A stretch of 64,000 bases of DNA from Clostridium muellerianum (GCF_012926525.1 NZ_JABBNI010000025.1:186001-250000); one strand, 5' to 3'. Shown: positions 28,352 through 38,055, counted from the stretch's first letter. The notes: generated by a model from the letters alone, not told the origin. Made by a program: numbers and translations.

Positions 28352-29083
28352 ATGTCATTAGGATTATCTACTAATTACAATTTAAATAAATATAGTGAAA
28401 CGAGTGTTAATTCAAGAACTACATCATCTAAAAAAACAGATTCAACAAATTCTACAGACTCTTCAAAATCGACTACTGAATTAACATCTAGTAATAAAAA
28501 TAGTTCTGTAGATGATTATCTTAAAGAACTTTCCAGCAAATTTCCTAATTTAAAATTTCAAGTAGGATTAGGAAGTCTTGCACCAGGTAAACTTATGCCT
28601 CCTGATGTTAAGGGTTTGGGAAATATTAGAATAGACCCTACTTACTTAAAAAAGGTAGCATCTGATCCTAAAGCTGCAGAAGATTTAGAAGCAAAACTTC
28701 AATGGGAGCCTTCAGCAGAAGCCTGGCTAAAAAGCATGTATGCTCTACAGGGTAAGAGAGTAGTAGCTACTGTTACTGGTATTGATGCAAACGGTGATTT
28801 TTTTGGTGGAGCAATTACCGAACCTATTAATTCAAAGTCAAATTCGGATTCCGACTCAAAATCCAAAAAGGAACCTGGCAAGCTCTCACGTATAGATCTT
28901 AATGAAATATTGCAAAAAAAATATAAACAATTAGAGGAACAAAAAGAGGCAGAAGCTAAAAGACTAGAACTAATGTCTCAGACAAATACTAATGCTGCAA
29001 GTTTACAAAAAAAGATTGCTAAAAATTATAATCGTACCCTATTTAACAATGTTAATATGAATTTATTTGATACAAATAGATAG
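28352..29083 (+). CDS. Orphan protein with Ser/Thr-rich N-terminus (possibly DUF6033-type)
   Basis: 243 residues, not securely recognised. Residues 1-50 are low-complexity Ser/Thr/Asn/Lys with no signal peptide. A folded part (about 52-150) begins VDDYLKELSSKFPNLKFQVG and contains KLMPPDVKGLGNIRIDPTYLKKVASDPKAAEDLEAKL, then a second low-complexity Ser/Asp/Lys linker (about 162-178), then a charged helix (180-220) that could be coiled coil. This recalls clostridial proteins of the DUF6033 kind, from memory only. Single gene with a good ribosome site. Repeat R1 copy 3 follows its stop. Confidence 0.75.
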   Translation: MSLGLSTNYNLNKYSETSVNSRTTSSKKTDSTNSTDSSKSTTELTSSNKNSSVDDYLKELSSKFPNLKFQVGLGSLAPGKLMPPDVKGLGNIRIDPTYLKKVASDPKAAEDLEAKLQWEPSAEAWLKSMYALQGKRVVATVTGIDANGDFFGGAITEPINSKSNSDSDSKSKKEPGKLSRIDLNEILQKKYKQLEEQKEAEAKRLELMSQTNTNAASLQKKIAKNYNRTLFNNVNMNLFDTNR

Positions 29084-29150
29084 TATAAAGCTTTTAACAA
29101 TTTTTGAAAATCTCATTTTAAAAATCAGAATCTGATTGTTTTGCTTTAAA

Positions 29151-29280
29151 GTATATGAAAGAAAATACCTAGTCAGTATGTTAGTATATTTTGCATAATA
29201 CTGAGTCAGCAGAACCTGCTTTCTTGTCAATGGCAAAACACACTAACATCTTTCACTGGTTATTTTCTTTCATATGCCTA
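29151..29280. repeat. Dispersed repeat family R1, copy 3 (inverted, shortened)
   Basis: Read on this strand it aligns with the reverse complement of copies 1 and 2: TTAGTATATTTTGC, ATACTGAGTCAGCAGAAC, then the end block TTATTTTCTTTCATATGCCT. The middle hairpin of the other copies is missing. Outside the ends, AAAATCAGA and TTTTGATTTTTT add further pairing, and the unit may serve as the terminator of the orphan gene. Confidence 0.6.
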
Positions 29281-29328
29281 AATCAGGTTTTGATTTTTTA
29301 CTTTATTACATTATAATTGCTCTAAAAA

Positions 29329-29679
29329 TCATATTCTTCTATTTCCGTTTTTATCAAATAATATTCTTAAGTGAATTTCTGTGTAAATTATAGAACATAT
29401 AAGTGCTATTATGGATATGGTGGTTGAAATTTTAAATGCTTTATCAAAGTCACCCATATATATTACATCACACAATACTGCTACTATTAAAGATGCAGCA
29501 CCAATATACACAAGCATAATAGCCGAAAAACGATTTCCTTCATCCCATATAGTTTTATTTTTCATAGAAAATGGTGTCTTGTATCCATAACAACTATTTA
29601 TATGCTTTGGTGGAAACAATTTAAGTATAACTCCAGCAGCAATGAGAATTATTCCAATTACATACTCAGAATGTAACAT
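29329..29679 (-). CDS. SdpI-family membrane protein
   Basis: 116 residues from ATG 29679, nine bases after GGAGG; the longer frame starting at 29703 overlaps that site. Three membrane segments. The family hallmark lies after the first one: PKHINSCYGYKTPFSMKNKTIWDEGNRFS, matching the GYRTPRSMKN..W..AN pattern of SdpI proteins. Bacillus SdpI gives immunity to the SdpC toxin and sequesters the SdpR repressor; most homologues are of unknown role. No toxin gene or ArsR-type repressor is adjacent. Confidence 0.85.
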   Translation of the reverse strand: MLHSEYVIGIILIAAGVILKLFPPKHINSCYGYKTPFSMKNKTIWDEGNRFSAIMLVYIGAASLIVAVLCDVIYMGDFDKAFKISTTISIIALICSIIYTEIHLRILFDKNGNRRI

Positions 29680-29795
29680 AGTAAAATTCCTCCTTGTTAG
29701 CATATTATATTTTCTACCTACCCTTACTTAAAATTATAGCATATTTTCCATTCCTTACCTATATATTTGTAGCTCAGCAATTATGAATACCCTGC

Positions 29796-30188
29796 TTACT
29801 CAACTTCCTTTTTTTTCAGTGTAATATCAATAAAAGAAATACCAAAGGCTAAACCTAGTGCAATAGAAAAATTTCTAAATAAATCTACATTGGAAGATCT
29901 AAAAATATAATCAAATACATAGTTTAACGCACCAAATACAATAAATAAAATAAAAAACTTAAACAATCTTTTCTTTATGTCAACCCATTTCAATTTTCTT
30001 GAATTAAAAATAGTTACAATAGGAACATATACAATCAAAAATAAAGTTAAAAATACATATGCCATTCCAAAATAGAGAGCTATTTTACCTTCTATATGAT
30101 TGTAAACCATCCACAACATAATTACAGTTCCAATTGCAAATAGTATATAAAGAATTATGGTAACCATTGATAACATACCTTTTTTCAC
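29796..30188 (-). CDS. Hypothetical four-helix membrane protein
   Basis: 131 residues if translation starts at GTG 30188, which follows TGAGGG at a five-base spacing; the open frame continues to 30254 but without a ribosome site. Four hydrophobic segments (about 5-25, 35-58, 75-93, 105-125), basic between segments 2 and 3 (NSRKLKWVDIKKR), and a Lys-rich tail. Not recognised. It lies 79 bases past the U32 gene on the same strand and could be co-transcribed. Confidence 0.6.
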   Translation of the reverse strand: MKKGMLSMVTIILYILFAIGTVIMLWMVYNHIEGKIALYFGMAYVFLTLFLIVYVPIVTIFNSRKLKWVDIKKRLFKFFILFIVFGALNYVFDYIFRSSNVDLFRNFSIALGLAFGISFIDITLKKKEVE

Positions 30189-30267
30189 TCTATCCCTCAT
30201 TTCCATAATATTGTCTTTATTATAACTAATTTTATATGTAACTACAATTAACACATTTTAAATTGCA

Positions 30268-31488
30268 TTATTTTTTTGCTTTAATAAGCATATCATTTAT
30301 CTCTAAATTCTCATCACAATATATGGTAAAAATCATTTGTGCTGAAGGCGCACTCTCTATAGATTCACCATTTTCTTTTTTCATATCTTGAAGCTTTACA
30401 ACTTTATTGTTTCCTTTAGGGGTTAATACTTCAACCGTATCTCCATTATAAACCTTGTTCTTTTGCTCTATAGTTGCAATATGCAGTTCTTTATTATAAT
30501 TTCTTACAATTCCTACTATGTCATAGTTTCGAATATAAGAAGAACTATCATAATACTGCCTCATATCCTCATCAAAGTAAAATCCAGTAGTATACGGTCT
30601 ATGACTAGGTTTTAAAAGATAATCCTTCCATTTAGAATCAAATACATAATTTTTAGGATCTTCTATATATTTGTCAATAGCTTCTCTATATGCTCTTATC
30701 ACAGATGCCACATAATAGGAACTCTTCATTCTTCCTTCAATTTTAAAAGAATTTACTCCTGAATCTACAAGCTCAGGAATATGCTCTATCATACATAGAT
30801 CCTTTGAATTCAATATATAAGCTCCACCTATTTCTTCAGTAACTTCATTATACTGTCCGGGGACTTTTTCTTCTATTAGACGGCACTGATATCTGCAAGG
30901 TTGTGCACAAACTCCCCTATTAGAATCCCTGCCTTTTAAATAATTTGAAAGTAAACATTTTCCTGAATAAGCCATACACATGGCACCGTGAACAAAAGCT
31001 TCTATTTCACAGGATTGTGGAAGCTTTTTTCTTATATCTTCAAGTTCTTTAAGACCAACTTCTCTTGCCATAACAACTCTTTTAACGCCTAGATTATGCC
31101 AAAATAACGCTGATTTATAATTTAAGCAACTTGCTTGAGTACTTAAATGTATATCCAAATCTGGCACAACTTCCATTGCTGTCATTATAATTCCAGGATC
31201 TGAAACAAGTATTGCATCTGCACCCAAGTTATCCAATTGTTTAAGATACTCCTCAAGTCCCAGTAAATCTTCATTATGAGGAAATACATTTACTGTTACA
31301 TGTACCTTTTTACCTCTGGAATGAGCAAATTCAATACCTTCCCTCAATTCTTCATCAGTAAAGTTATTTGCAAGTGCTCTTAAATTAAGTTTGTTTCCTC
31401 CTAGATATACAGCATCAGCTCCAAAATTTATAGCTATCTTAAGTTTTTCTAGGTTTCCCGCTGGGGCTAAAAGCTCCGGTTTGTTCAT
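30268..31488 (-). CDS. U32-family protein (TrhP/YegQ-like)
   Basis: 406 residues from ATG 31488, with AAGGATGG nine bases before; the longer frame has no start signal. It opens with MNKPELLAPAGNLEKLKIAINFGADAVY and holds the U32 signature EAFVHGAMCMAYSGKCLLSNYLKGRDSNRGVCAQPCRY, whose four Cys are thought to bind an iron-sulfur cluster. Related proteins (RlhA, TrhP) are needed for hydroxylation of rRNA cytidine or tRNA uridine using prephenate-derived chemistry, rather than being true peptidases. The TrhP assignment is by similarity of length and domain pattern only. Confidence 0.88.
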   Translation of the reverse strand: MNKPELLAPAGNLEKLKIAINFGADAVYLGGNKLNLRALANNFTDEELREGIEFAHSRGKKVHVTVNVFPHNEDLLGLEEYLKQLDNLGADAILVSDPGIIMTAMEVVPDLDIHLSTQASCLNYKSALFWHNLGVKRVVMAREVGLKELEDIRKKLPQSCEIEAFVHGAMCMAYSGKCLLSNYLKGRDSNRGVCAQPCRYQCRLIEEKVPGQYNEVTEEIGGAYILNSKDLCMIEHIPELVDSGVNSFKIEGRMKSSYYVASVIRAYREAIDKYIEDPKNYVFDSKWKDYLLKPSHRPYTTGFYFDEDMRQYYDSSSYIRNYDIVGIVRNYNKELHIATIEQKNKVYNGDTVEVLTPKGNNKVVKLQDMKKENGESIESAPSAQMIFTIYCDENLEINDMLIKAKK

Positions 31489-31668
31489 AATTATAATCCA
31501 TCCTTTATGTAATTTTATCTGCAGTATAATACTACTTTCTTTGTTAATAATATTCCTATACAGTTTACATGTCAAAAAATAAAATAACCTAACATTAAAG
31601 ATACCATCATGATTTCCTCCTTAACCTAAGTTTAATTTATTCACATTACTAATCCATAAACACTAAAA

Positions 31669-31718
31669 AAGAAGCGGTTTTGCTATATAACTTACTTTTT
31701 ATAGTAAAACCGCTTCTT
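31669..31718 (-). terminator. Terminator of the copAZ operon
   Basis: A 19-bp stem, AAGAAGCGGTTTTGCTATA (31669-31687) with its near complement at 31700-31718. On the minus strand TTTTTTAGTG follows. It ends the copper operon and may also protect against read-through from the other side. Confidence 0.75.
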
Positions 31719-31750
31719 CATATTTTTAAATTTAATTTTTATTATGAATA

Positions 31751-31966
31751 TTATGCTTGTTCTATTGAAACAACTTCATAGCCTGCATCTTCAATAGCAA
31801 ATTTTATATCAGCATCTTCAATTTCACTGCTAGCTTCAACTACGGCTGTTTTAGAATCTAAATCTACAGATACATTAGTTGCACCATTAAGTTCCTCTAG
31901 TGCTGTTTTTACATGATTAACGCAGTGTCCACAACTCATTCCTTCAACCATTATCTTCTTTTTCAT
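31751..31966 (-). CDS. copZ: Copper chaperone CopZ
   Basis: 71 residues, one heavy-metal-associated domain with the metal-binding MxCxxC loop in VEGMSCGHCVNHV (Cys about 12 and 15) and the ferredoxin-like beta-alpha-beta fold pattern. The His after the first Cys-Gly is typical of CopZ. It carries Cu(I) to the ATPase CopA, whose gene ends 40 bases upstream. Co-transcribed from the CsoR-type promoter before copA. Confidence 0.92.
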   Translation of the reverse strand: MKKKIMVEGMSCGHCVNHVKTALEELNGATNVSVDLDSKTAVVEASSEIEDADIKFAIEDAGYEVVSIEQA

Positions 31967-32006
31967 AATTTATTCCACCTTTCACTTTATAAGTTTATCA
32001 CATTAT

Positions 32007-34667
32007 TTATATTGATGGCTTAAAGCCTTTCAATCTTAAAGCATTACTTAAAACTGATACAGAACTTAAACTCATAGCAAGTGCTGCTATCATTGGATTT
32101 AAAAGTGGTCCTCCAAATATGTGCAGTACTCCCATGGCTACTGGAATTCCCAAAGTATTGTAGCCAAACGCCCAAAACAAATTTTCTTTAATATTTTTGA
32201 TAGTTTTTTTGCTTAAATCTATAGCTGTAACTACATCCATTAAATCACTTCTCATTAAAACTATATCTGCAGATTCCATAGCTACATCTGTACCAGATCC
32301 TATAGCTATGCCTATATCAGCCTGTGCTAAAGCTGGTGCATCATTTATTCCATCTCCAACCATAGCAACTTTTTTGTTTTCACTTTGAAGTTTTTTAACT
32401 TCTTTGGCTTTATCTTGTGGTAAAACTTCTGCAAGTATTCTATCTATTCCAACCTGTTTAGCTATAGCCTGTGCAGTCTTCTTGTTATCTCCAGTTATCA
32501 TTGCTACTTCAATTCCCATAGAATGAAGTTTGTCTATAGCTCTTTTACTGTGTTCTTTAACTATATCTGCTACAGCAATTACACCAATTGCCTTATTAGA
32601 AGCGGCCACATACATAGATGTTTTGCCTTCATTTGCTAAAGCTTGCGATTTCTCCTCTAATTCTTCTAAAGAAATATTCCTTTCATTCATAAGCTTTTTA
32701 TTGCCAAGCAGTACTTTGTTACTTTCTATAGTAACTTCTATTCCATAACCTGGTATAGCCTTAAATAAATCTAGTTTTTTTAATTCAACTTTCCTGTTTT
32801 CAGCTTCTTTAACTATTGCTTCTCCTAAAGGATGCTCTGATGATTTTTCCCCTGAAGCTGCTAATTGCAATAAATAATTTTCATCTATATCTGGAATTGT
32901 AACTATATCTGTAACCTTTGGATTGCCTTCAGTTATAGTTCCTGTTTTGTCAAATACTATAGTTTGAATTTTATGTGCTGTTTCAAGTGCAGTGCCACTT
33001 TTTATAAGCACACCATATTCAGCACCCTTTCCAGTACCAACCATAATAGCCGTTGGTGTGGCTAATCCCAAAGCGCAAGGACAAGCAATTACTAATACTG
33101 ATATAAATATAGTAAGTGAAAATACTCCACTTTCGCCGTATATATACCATGCTAAAGCACCAATTATAGCTAATGTCATTACTACAGGCACAAAATATCC
33201 TGATATAATATCTGCCAATTTTGCAATAGGAGCCTTTGATCCTTGAGCTTCCTCTACCAATCGAATAATTTGTGAGAGTGTTGTATCTTTTCCAACTCTC
33301 GTAGCTTTATATCTAATGGAGCCATTTTTATTTATACTTGCTCCAATAACCTTATCGGAATGTTTCTTTTCTACAGGTATACTTTCACCTGTAAGCATAG
33401 ATTCATCTACTGAAGTGATTCCTTCTGTAACCTCTCCATCTACAGGTATCTTTTCACCAGGCTTTACTACAATTATATCTCCAACCTCAACTTCTTCTAT
33501 GGAAATTTCTATTTCCTTATCTTCTTTAATTATAGTAGCAGTTTTTGGTTCAAGTCCCATAAGCTTTTTTATAGCTTCTGAAGTTTTTCCCTTAGCAACA
33601 GACTCCAGATATTTACCTAGCGTAATAAGCGTAAGTATTGTACCTGCTGATTCAAAATATAAATGATAGTTTGTGTTTCCTATAAAAATTTCATATACTG
33701 CAAAAACACTATAGATAAAGGCTGCTGATGAACCTATTGCTATAAGTGAATCCATATTAGGACTTCTTCTAAACAATGATTTAAAACCCACAGTAAAATA
33801 TTTTCTACCAGCAATCATTATAGGTAATACTAAAATTAATTGTATTATAGAAAAAATTTCAGGATGCTCCATTGGATCTATAGCCTGTGGAAGCATAAAT
33901 CCCATCTTCTCACCAATCATGGGTACCATAGCTATTATAAGAAGTGGAATTCCAAACACAGCAGATATTACAAATCTGTTCCACAACGCCTTTATATCTC
34001 TTTCCTTTTTTTCCTTATCTGTATCAATAGAAACTTCTTCTTTTAAAGCTTTATATCCTGCTTTTTCTATTGCTTTTTTTATATCCGAAAGTTTTACTTT
34101 AGAAGGCTCAAAGCTCACATTTAATTTTTCTGTGGCAAGATTTACATTTGCCAAAGTAACACCATCCAATTTTTTTGAAGCTCTTTCTACTGCCTTTGCA
34201 CAAGCTGCACAGGTCATCCCTTCTATTTTTAAGGTTCTATTAACTTCTTCTGCTACTGCATTATATCCAGCTTTTTCTATTGCCTTTTTTATATCAAAAA
34301 CAGTAACCTTTGAAGCATCAAAGCTTAAGGTCAACTTTTCTGTTGCCAAATTTACATTTGCTTCATATACACCGTCTAATTTTTTTGAAGCTCTTTCCAC
34401 TGCCTTTGCGCAAGCTGCGCAGGTCATCCCTTCTATTTTTAAAGTTTTAACTGCAGCTTCTAATATTGCCTTATATCCAGCCTTCTCTATTGCTTCTTGT
34501 ATATCCTTAACATTAATTTTTGATTCGTGAAAGTTTACATTCAATTTTTCTGTTGCCAAATTCACACTAGCTTCTTCTACACCATCTAATTTTTTAGAAG
34601 CTCTTTCTACCGCCTTTGCACAAGCTGCACAGGTCATTCCTTCTATTTTTAAGCTTCTGATTATCAT
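32007..34667 (-). CDS. copA: Copper-exporting P-type ATPase CopA with three HMA domains
   Basis: 886 residues. Three N-terminal HMA domains (about 1-70, 73-143, 145-215), each with [21 protein letters not shown], are nearly identical in protein and DNA. Eight membrane segments follow, with the intramembrane metal site CPC in [15 protein letters not shown], the phosphorylation motif DKTGTITEG, the SEHPLG motif of P1B ATPases and [16 protein letters not shown]. It pumps Cu(I) out of the cell. Bacillus CopA has two HMA domains, so the third copy, with high identity between copies, points to recent internal duplication or gene conversion. GGGAG precedes ATG 34667. Confidence 0.95.
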   Translation of the reverse strand: MIIRSLKIEGMTCAACAKAVERASKKLDGVEEASVNLATEKLNVNFHESKINVKDIQEAIEKAGYKAILEAAVKTLKIEGMTCAACAKAVERASKKLDGVYEANVNLATEKLTLSFDASKVTVFDIKKAIEKAGYNAVAEEVNRTLKIEGMTCAACAKAVERASKKLDGVTLANVNLATEKLNVSFEPSKVKLSDIKKAIEKAGYKALKEEVSIDTDKEKKERDIKALWNRFVISAVFGIPLLIIAMVPMIGEKMGFMLPQAIDPMEHPEIFSIIQLILVLPIMIAGRKYFTVGFKSLFRRSPNMDSLIAIGSSAAFIYSVFAVYEIFIGNTNYHLYFESAGTILTLITLGKYLESVAKGKTSEAIKKLMGLEPKTATIIKEDKEIEISIEEVEVGDIIVVKPGEKIPVDGEVTEGITSVDESMLTGESIPVEKKHSDKVIGASINKNGSIRYKATRVGKDTTLSQIIRLVEEAQGSKAPIAKLADIISGYFVPVVMTLAIIGALAWYIYGESGVFSLTIFISVLVIACPCALGLATPTAIMVGTGKGAEYGVLIKSGTALETAHKIQTIVFDKTGTITEGNPKVTDIVTIPDIDENYLLQLAASGEKSSEHPLGEAIVKEAENRKVELKKLDLFKAIPGYGIEVTIESNKVLLGNKKLMNERNISLEELEEKSQALANEGKTSMYVAASNKAIGVIAVADIVKEHSKRAIDKLHSMGIEVAMITGDNKKTAQAIAKQVGIDRILAEVLPQDKAKEVKKLQSENKKVAMVGDGINDAPALAQADIGIAIGSGTDVAMESADIVLMRSDLMDVVTAIDLSKKTIKNIKENLFWAFGYNTLGIPVAMGVLHIFGGPLLNPMIAALAMSLSSVSVLSNALRLKGFKPSI

Positions 34668-34713
34668 TGTCTTCTCTCCCTTCTTTTTTCTTCATCCAAC
34701 GCGTTAACCTCCC

Positions 34714-34767
34714 CACCCCCCTATGGGGGTGTAATTAAATTATATATTATTACTAAATTTAATTCAA
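34714..34767 (-). promoter_or_regulatory. copA promoter with CsoR-type operator
   Basis: On the minus strand, -35 TTGAAT (34762-34767), a 17-base spacer and -10 TATAAT (34739-34744) form a good sigma-A promoter. Directly downstream is the GC-rich palindrome ACCCCC-CTAT-GGGGGT (34715-34730), which matches the pattern bound by the copper-sensing repressor CsoR. Sitting over the transcription start, it would block copAZ until copper is high. No csoR gene lies in this window. Confidence 0.8.
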
Positions 34768-34972
34768 TAGAAATTTAAAAATAACACTTTTTTATTTCAT
34801 AACTTTTATTAACATAAAAGTATTTCTAAACACTAATAAATATGTTACTATAGTAGCATCTAATCTAACCCAATTTAATACCTATAGTGCAAATCTCTTA
34901 AAAAGTACTCAAGTTGCATCGTTGCTTATAGATTGTTCCTATTTAAGAAATAATACTCTTTACAAGGTCACA

Positions 34973-34994
34973 TTCCGTAACCATTGTTACGGAA
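34973..34994. promoter_or_regulatory. Perfect inverted repeat upstream of the 61-residue gene
   Basis: TTCCGTAAC (34973-34981), four bases, GTTACGGAA (34986-34994). A TATAAT box follows at 35013-35018 and a ribosome site (AGGGAGGA) precedes the start codon at 35077, so the repeat lies where a repressor or activator would bind. The regulator is unknown. Its stem is also short enough to be a small RNA hairpin. Confidence 0.5.
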
Positions 34995-35076
34995 TATATA
35001 GTTATTTTATAGTATAATACTTATATTACAAAGCATATTAAATTTAATAGCACTTAAGAGGGAGGATAATTAAATT

Positions 35077-35262
35077 ATGAAATTTACCAAATTAAGCTTT
35101 AATAATATAAATAAAAAAAATAGTAAAAGTTTCATAAAAAGAATAGCAACAGGCTTAAAATCGGAAAAAGAAACTAAAATAGATAGCTATGGTCATTGTG
35201 GTAATTATTCCACTAGAGTTTGCCTAAGTTGTGGTAAGTGCTGGTATAATGATCATAAATAA
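35077..35262 (+). CDS. Small Cys-rich protein, unknown
   Basis: 61 residues, preceded by GAGGGAGGATAATTAAATT. The N-terminal 37 residues are basic (Lys/Asn rich); the C-terminal part has His-Cys, then CLSCGKCW, and ends NDHK, so four Cys and two His could bind one zinc or an iron-sulfur cluster. Not recognised. The ribosome site, upstream -10 box and inverted repeat argue for a real gene. The convergent FAD oxidoreductase gene ends 6 bases beyond its stop. Confidence 0.6.
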   Translation: MKFTKLSFNNINKKNSKSFIKRIATGLKSEKETKIDSYGHCGNYSTRVCLSCGKCWYNDHK

Positions 35263-35268
35263 GTATTG

Positions 35269-36384
35269 TTAAGACTTTACCTTTTTATAATGATTCCATA
35301 GTTTCATAGTTGGAGTTAAAACTTTTAATACTTCTAGTTGGCTTTCATTGCTAGTTATTTTGTTAACTAATTTATCTAACAATTTATTATCTAAATTTTT
35401 AGTTATTAGATCTATATTATCATCACTTAAATTTTCTAAAAATCTTCTTAAATTGATTGAATTATTATAGTTTTCAAACAAAGGCTTTGTAAGTTTCTCA
35501 TATTTTTCTAAATTACATAAATCGTAAGCCGAATAAACTCCTGTTAGTATTGAAGTAAACTGTCCAAAGCCAAGTCCTGGTGAAATTGTTCCAAAGCAGT
35601 TTCCAACAAAATATGTATTATCAATGATAGCCTTATCACATATACCCATCATGTATCTTGTAATTTCAAACCTATCAGTTATCTTAAAATTTTCATCTAA
35701 AGCTCTACAAGCTGTATTATAAAACATTTCCCATATAGTATTTACATCTAATTTTATATTGCTTGGATAATCAGGATAGGCAATAACTAAATTGGCTTCT
35801 TTTTCTGAAAAAGGTATTAACCATGCATAACCCTTTGGTATTATATCATAATTAAACCATACGTGGGCAATATTTGTAAGGAATTCACCTTCAACTGTAG
35901 CTCCTTTTATAGTACATGTAAGATCACATCTGTAATTTCCTAGTTTACAAGCATATGCCCCATCTCCAGTTGCCAATATTACGTATTCAAACTCTTTGCA
36001 CAATTGTTCATATTCATAAGTAGAATTAAAGTTTATTTTAGATTTTACCTGTTTTTCCAATTGACATTCATAAGCATTTTCATGTCTACCTCTAATATTT
36101 ATATAACCTATGGGTCCATCAATACATCCTATTTCATTCTTAGAGTGAATCACTAATTTATTAACCATATCCGTAGGTCTTAAATTTATATCATAATTTT
36201 CCTTAAGATATTGCAGCTCATCCTTAATAGGTCTGTTTAATATACTGAACGTAGCCTCTGCGTTCACAAATCTATCTCCTACACGGCTCCTTTTTTCAAA
36301 AATGGTTGGTTTTATTCCATGCTTCTCCAATGTTGTAGCACAGGATAATCCAGCCATCCCTGCTCCCATAATAGCAATTTCCAT
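35269..36384 (-). CDS. FAD-dependent oxidoreductase (geranylgeranyl-reductase-like)
   Basis: 371 residues from ATG 36384, ten bases after GGAGG; the longer frame includes the ribosome site. The N-terminus is a dinucleotide-binding fold, MEIAIMGAGMAGLSCATTLEKHGIKPTIFEKR. Further on come YVILATGDGAYA and, near residue 280, VGNCFGTISPGLGFGQFTSILTG, the GD-like FAD motif in altered form. The layout resembles clostridial NAD(P)/FAD-dependent oxidoreductases of the geranylgeranyl reductase family. Substrate unknown. Confidence 0.75.
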   Translation of the reverse strand: MEIAIMGAGMAGLSCATTLEKHGIKPTIFEKRSRVGDRFVNAEATFSILNRPIKDELQYLKENYDINLRPTDMVNKLVIHSKNEIGCIDGPIGYINIRGRHENAYECQLEKQVKSKINFNSTYEYEQLCKEFEYVILATGDGAYACKLGNYRCDLTCTIKGATVEGEFLTNIAHVWFNYDIIPKGYAWLIPFSEKEANLVIAYPDYPSNIKLDVNTIWEMFYNTACRALDENFKITDRFEITRYMMGICDKAIIDNTYFVGNCFGTISPGLGFGQFTSILTGVYSAYDLCNLEKYEKLTKPLFENYNNSINLRRFLENLSDDNIDLITKNLDNKLLDKLVNKITSNESQLEVLKVLTPTMKLWNHYKKVKS

Positions 36385-36658
36385 ACCCAAACACCTCCTT
36401 ATATAGTTTTTTATCTTTATAGTTTTTCTATACATAACAATTATGCTTTATTAATAAATTTACTATCCTATGAAAAATTATCTGTGAATTTATTATTCTT
36501 TATACTGTGTTATATGCATTTTATACAAGCACATATGAAAACTTCATGAATTTATTCCTTATATTATGCTCATTAATTCTATTTAATTATTATTTTGTTT
36601 TTGCGTATAATAACTATAACTAAACATTGTGAGATGTAAATTATAGGAGGTATTTTTT

Positions 36659-37066
36659 ATGTTTGATTTTCCAGCTACCACCAAAAGAGTAGAATTTAAT
36701 ACTGATAAAGATATTAATAATGAAATAAAAAGAGAAACCTTAGAGAATATTGCTTATTATATTGGCAAAGATGATAGCGAAATTTTATCTAGGATAGAAG
36801 AACTTGATAAAGAATGGGATATTGAAAGATTATTGGAAGCTAATGCAGCATCCATTGTATCTTTAAGCACCATATTTGGTTTTACAATAAATAAAAAATG
36901 GTTTGCCCTTTCAGGAATGGTAGGCGGATTTTTATTGTATCATGCACTCTATGGATGGTGTCCTCCAGTACCTATTTTTAGAAGATTAGGTATAAGAACT
37001 TCTTCAGAAATTAACTATGAAAAGGAATCACTTAAAAATTTACTTGACATTGATAATATTTATTAG
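36659..37066 (+). CDS. YgaP-like (DUF2892) membrane protein
   Basis: 135 residues. A hydrophilic N-terminal third contains ETLENIAYYIGKDDSEILSRIEELDKEWDIERLLEANAA, then two membrane segments (about 64-80 and 84-100) ending in HALYGWCPPVPIFRRLGIRTSSEI. The GWCP-P-x-LG motif is the hallmark of the YgaP membrane domain, which in E. coli is fused to a rhodanese; no rhodanese is present here. Function unknown. TAGGAGGTATTTTTT precedes the start. It is divergent from the FAD oxidoreductase gene and may share its control region. Confidence 0.85.
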   Translation: MFDFPATTKRVEFNTDKDINNEIKRETLENIAYYIGKDDSEILSRIEELDKEWDIERLLEANAASIVSLSTIFGFTINKKWFALSGMVGGFLLYHALYGWCPPVPIFRRLGIRTSSEINYEKESLKNLLDIDNIY

Positions 37067-37145
37067 TAGATTTTATCTAAAAGATCATTACGGTATAAGG
37101 AAAGACATTAATAGTTGCCTTTCCTTAAAGGTATTAAAATATATT

Positions 37146-37306
37146 AGGCATCTTAAAGAAAATAACAAGTCCAATATGTAACGTATATTTTTTGTAAGAT
37201 AAGGAGACAGGTTCCACACAAAAACTAATCTCTCCAAAGATTCTGCCAATGCAGTATTACAAAAAATATACTAACATTTGGTCTTGTTATTTTTTTTAAG
37301 ATGCCT
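37146..37306. repeat. Dispersed repeat family R1, copy 2
   Basis: Inverted ends AGGCATCTTAAAGAAAATAA and TTATTTTTTTTAAGATGCCT bound 161 bases, as in copy 1 and in the same orientation. The inner ACAGGTTCCACA and GATTCTGCC blocks are also shared, while the hairpin between them differs in sequence. It lies between the YgaP-like and pentapeptide genes and may also act as a terminator. Confidence 0.7.
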
Positions 37307-37401
37307 TATCCTTAAATTACAATAAAAACAACTATTATTATTATATTAGCAAACTAGGAAATAAATAATTTAAGCTTATAAATTAAAGTGGAGGTACCCC
37401 T

Positions 37402-38055
37402 ATGGAAAACAAAAAAATAAAAACAAAGGTTTTAAGACCTAAACTTGATAGTAACATGGATATCTTAAACTTATCCTGCGAAGATATTGTAGATGAAGCT
37501 ATATTCTCTTTTGGGAAAGTTATTGATTGTTCTTTAGATAATTATGAAGCCGATAGAATAACTTTTAAACAAGTTATTTTTAAAAATGTTATTTTTAACA
37601 AAATAACTTTTAGACATATAGAAATGGTCGATGTAATATTTGAAAATTGTGATTTATCAAATGCAGATTTTATTGAAGCTTCATTACATAAAGTAGAATT
37701 TGTAAATTGTAAGGTTATTGGTATTAATTTAAGCGAAGCTACCTTAAGAAATGTAGTTTTTGAAAATTGTAATGGTGAATATGCTTTTTTTAACTATTCT
37801 AATTGTAAACAAACTGCATTCCTTCAATGTCAATTGCGTTCTTCAGATTTTCAAAATTCAACATTTTCAAAAATTGAATTTCAAGAGTGTAATTTACTTC
37901 AAGCTCAAATGAACTTTACAAGTCTTAAAGGAATAGATTTTACCAATTGTGATATTGAAGGCATGAGAGCAAATATTAATGATGTTAAGGGTGCCATAGT
38001 TACTACCATGCAAGCAGTTTATCTTTCTTCTTTGCTGGGCCTTATTATTAAATAA
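37402..38055 (+). CDS. Pentapeptide-repeat protein
   Basis: 217 residues. From about residue 40 to 200 the sequence follows the A(D/N)LXX-type five-residue rhythm (ITFKQVIFKNVIFNKITFRHIEMVDVIFENCDLSNADF and onward), which folds as a right-handed quadrilateral beta-helix. Cys is frequent in the FENC-type repeats. Such proteins range from gyrase-protecting DNA mimics to unknowns; no feature here decides. GGAGG lies nine bases before the ATG. The C-terminus is hydrophobic (VYLSSLLGLIIK). Confidence 0.85.
   Translation: MENKKIKTKVLRPKLDSNMDILNLSCEDIVDEAIFSFGKVIDCSLDNYEADRITFKQVIFKNVIFNKITFRHIEMVDVIFENCDLSNADFIEASLHKVEFVNCKVIGINLSEATLRNVVFENCNGEYAFFNYSNCKQTAFLQCQLRSSDFQNSTFSKIEFQECNLLQAQMNFTSLKGIDFTNCDIEGMRANINDVKGAIVTTMQAVYLSSLLGLIIK

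Noticed and set aside
33919-34530. 203-codon open frame opposite copA
   Set aside because: It is the antisense of the three repeated HMA domains; the repetitive composition of the sense strand keeps it open. No ribosome site.
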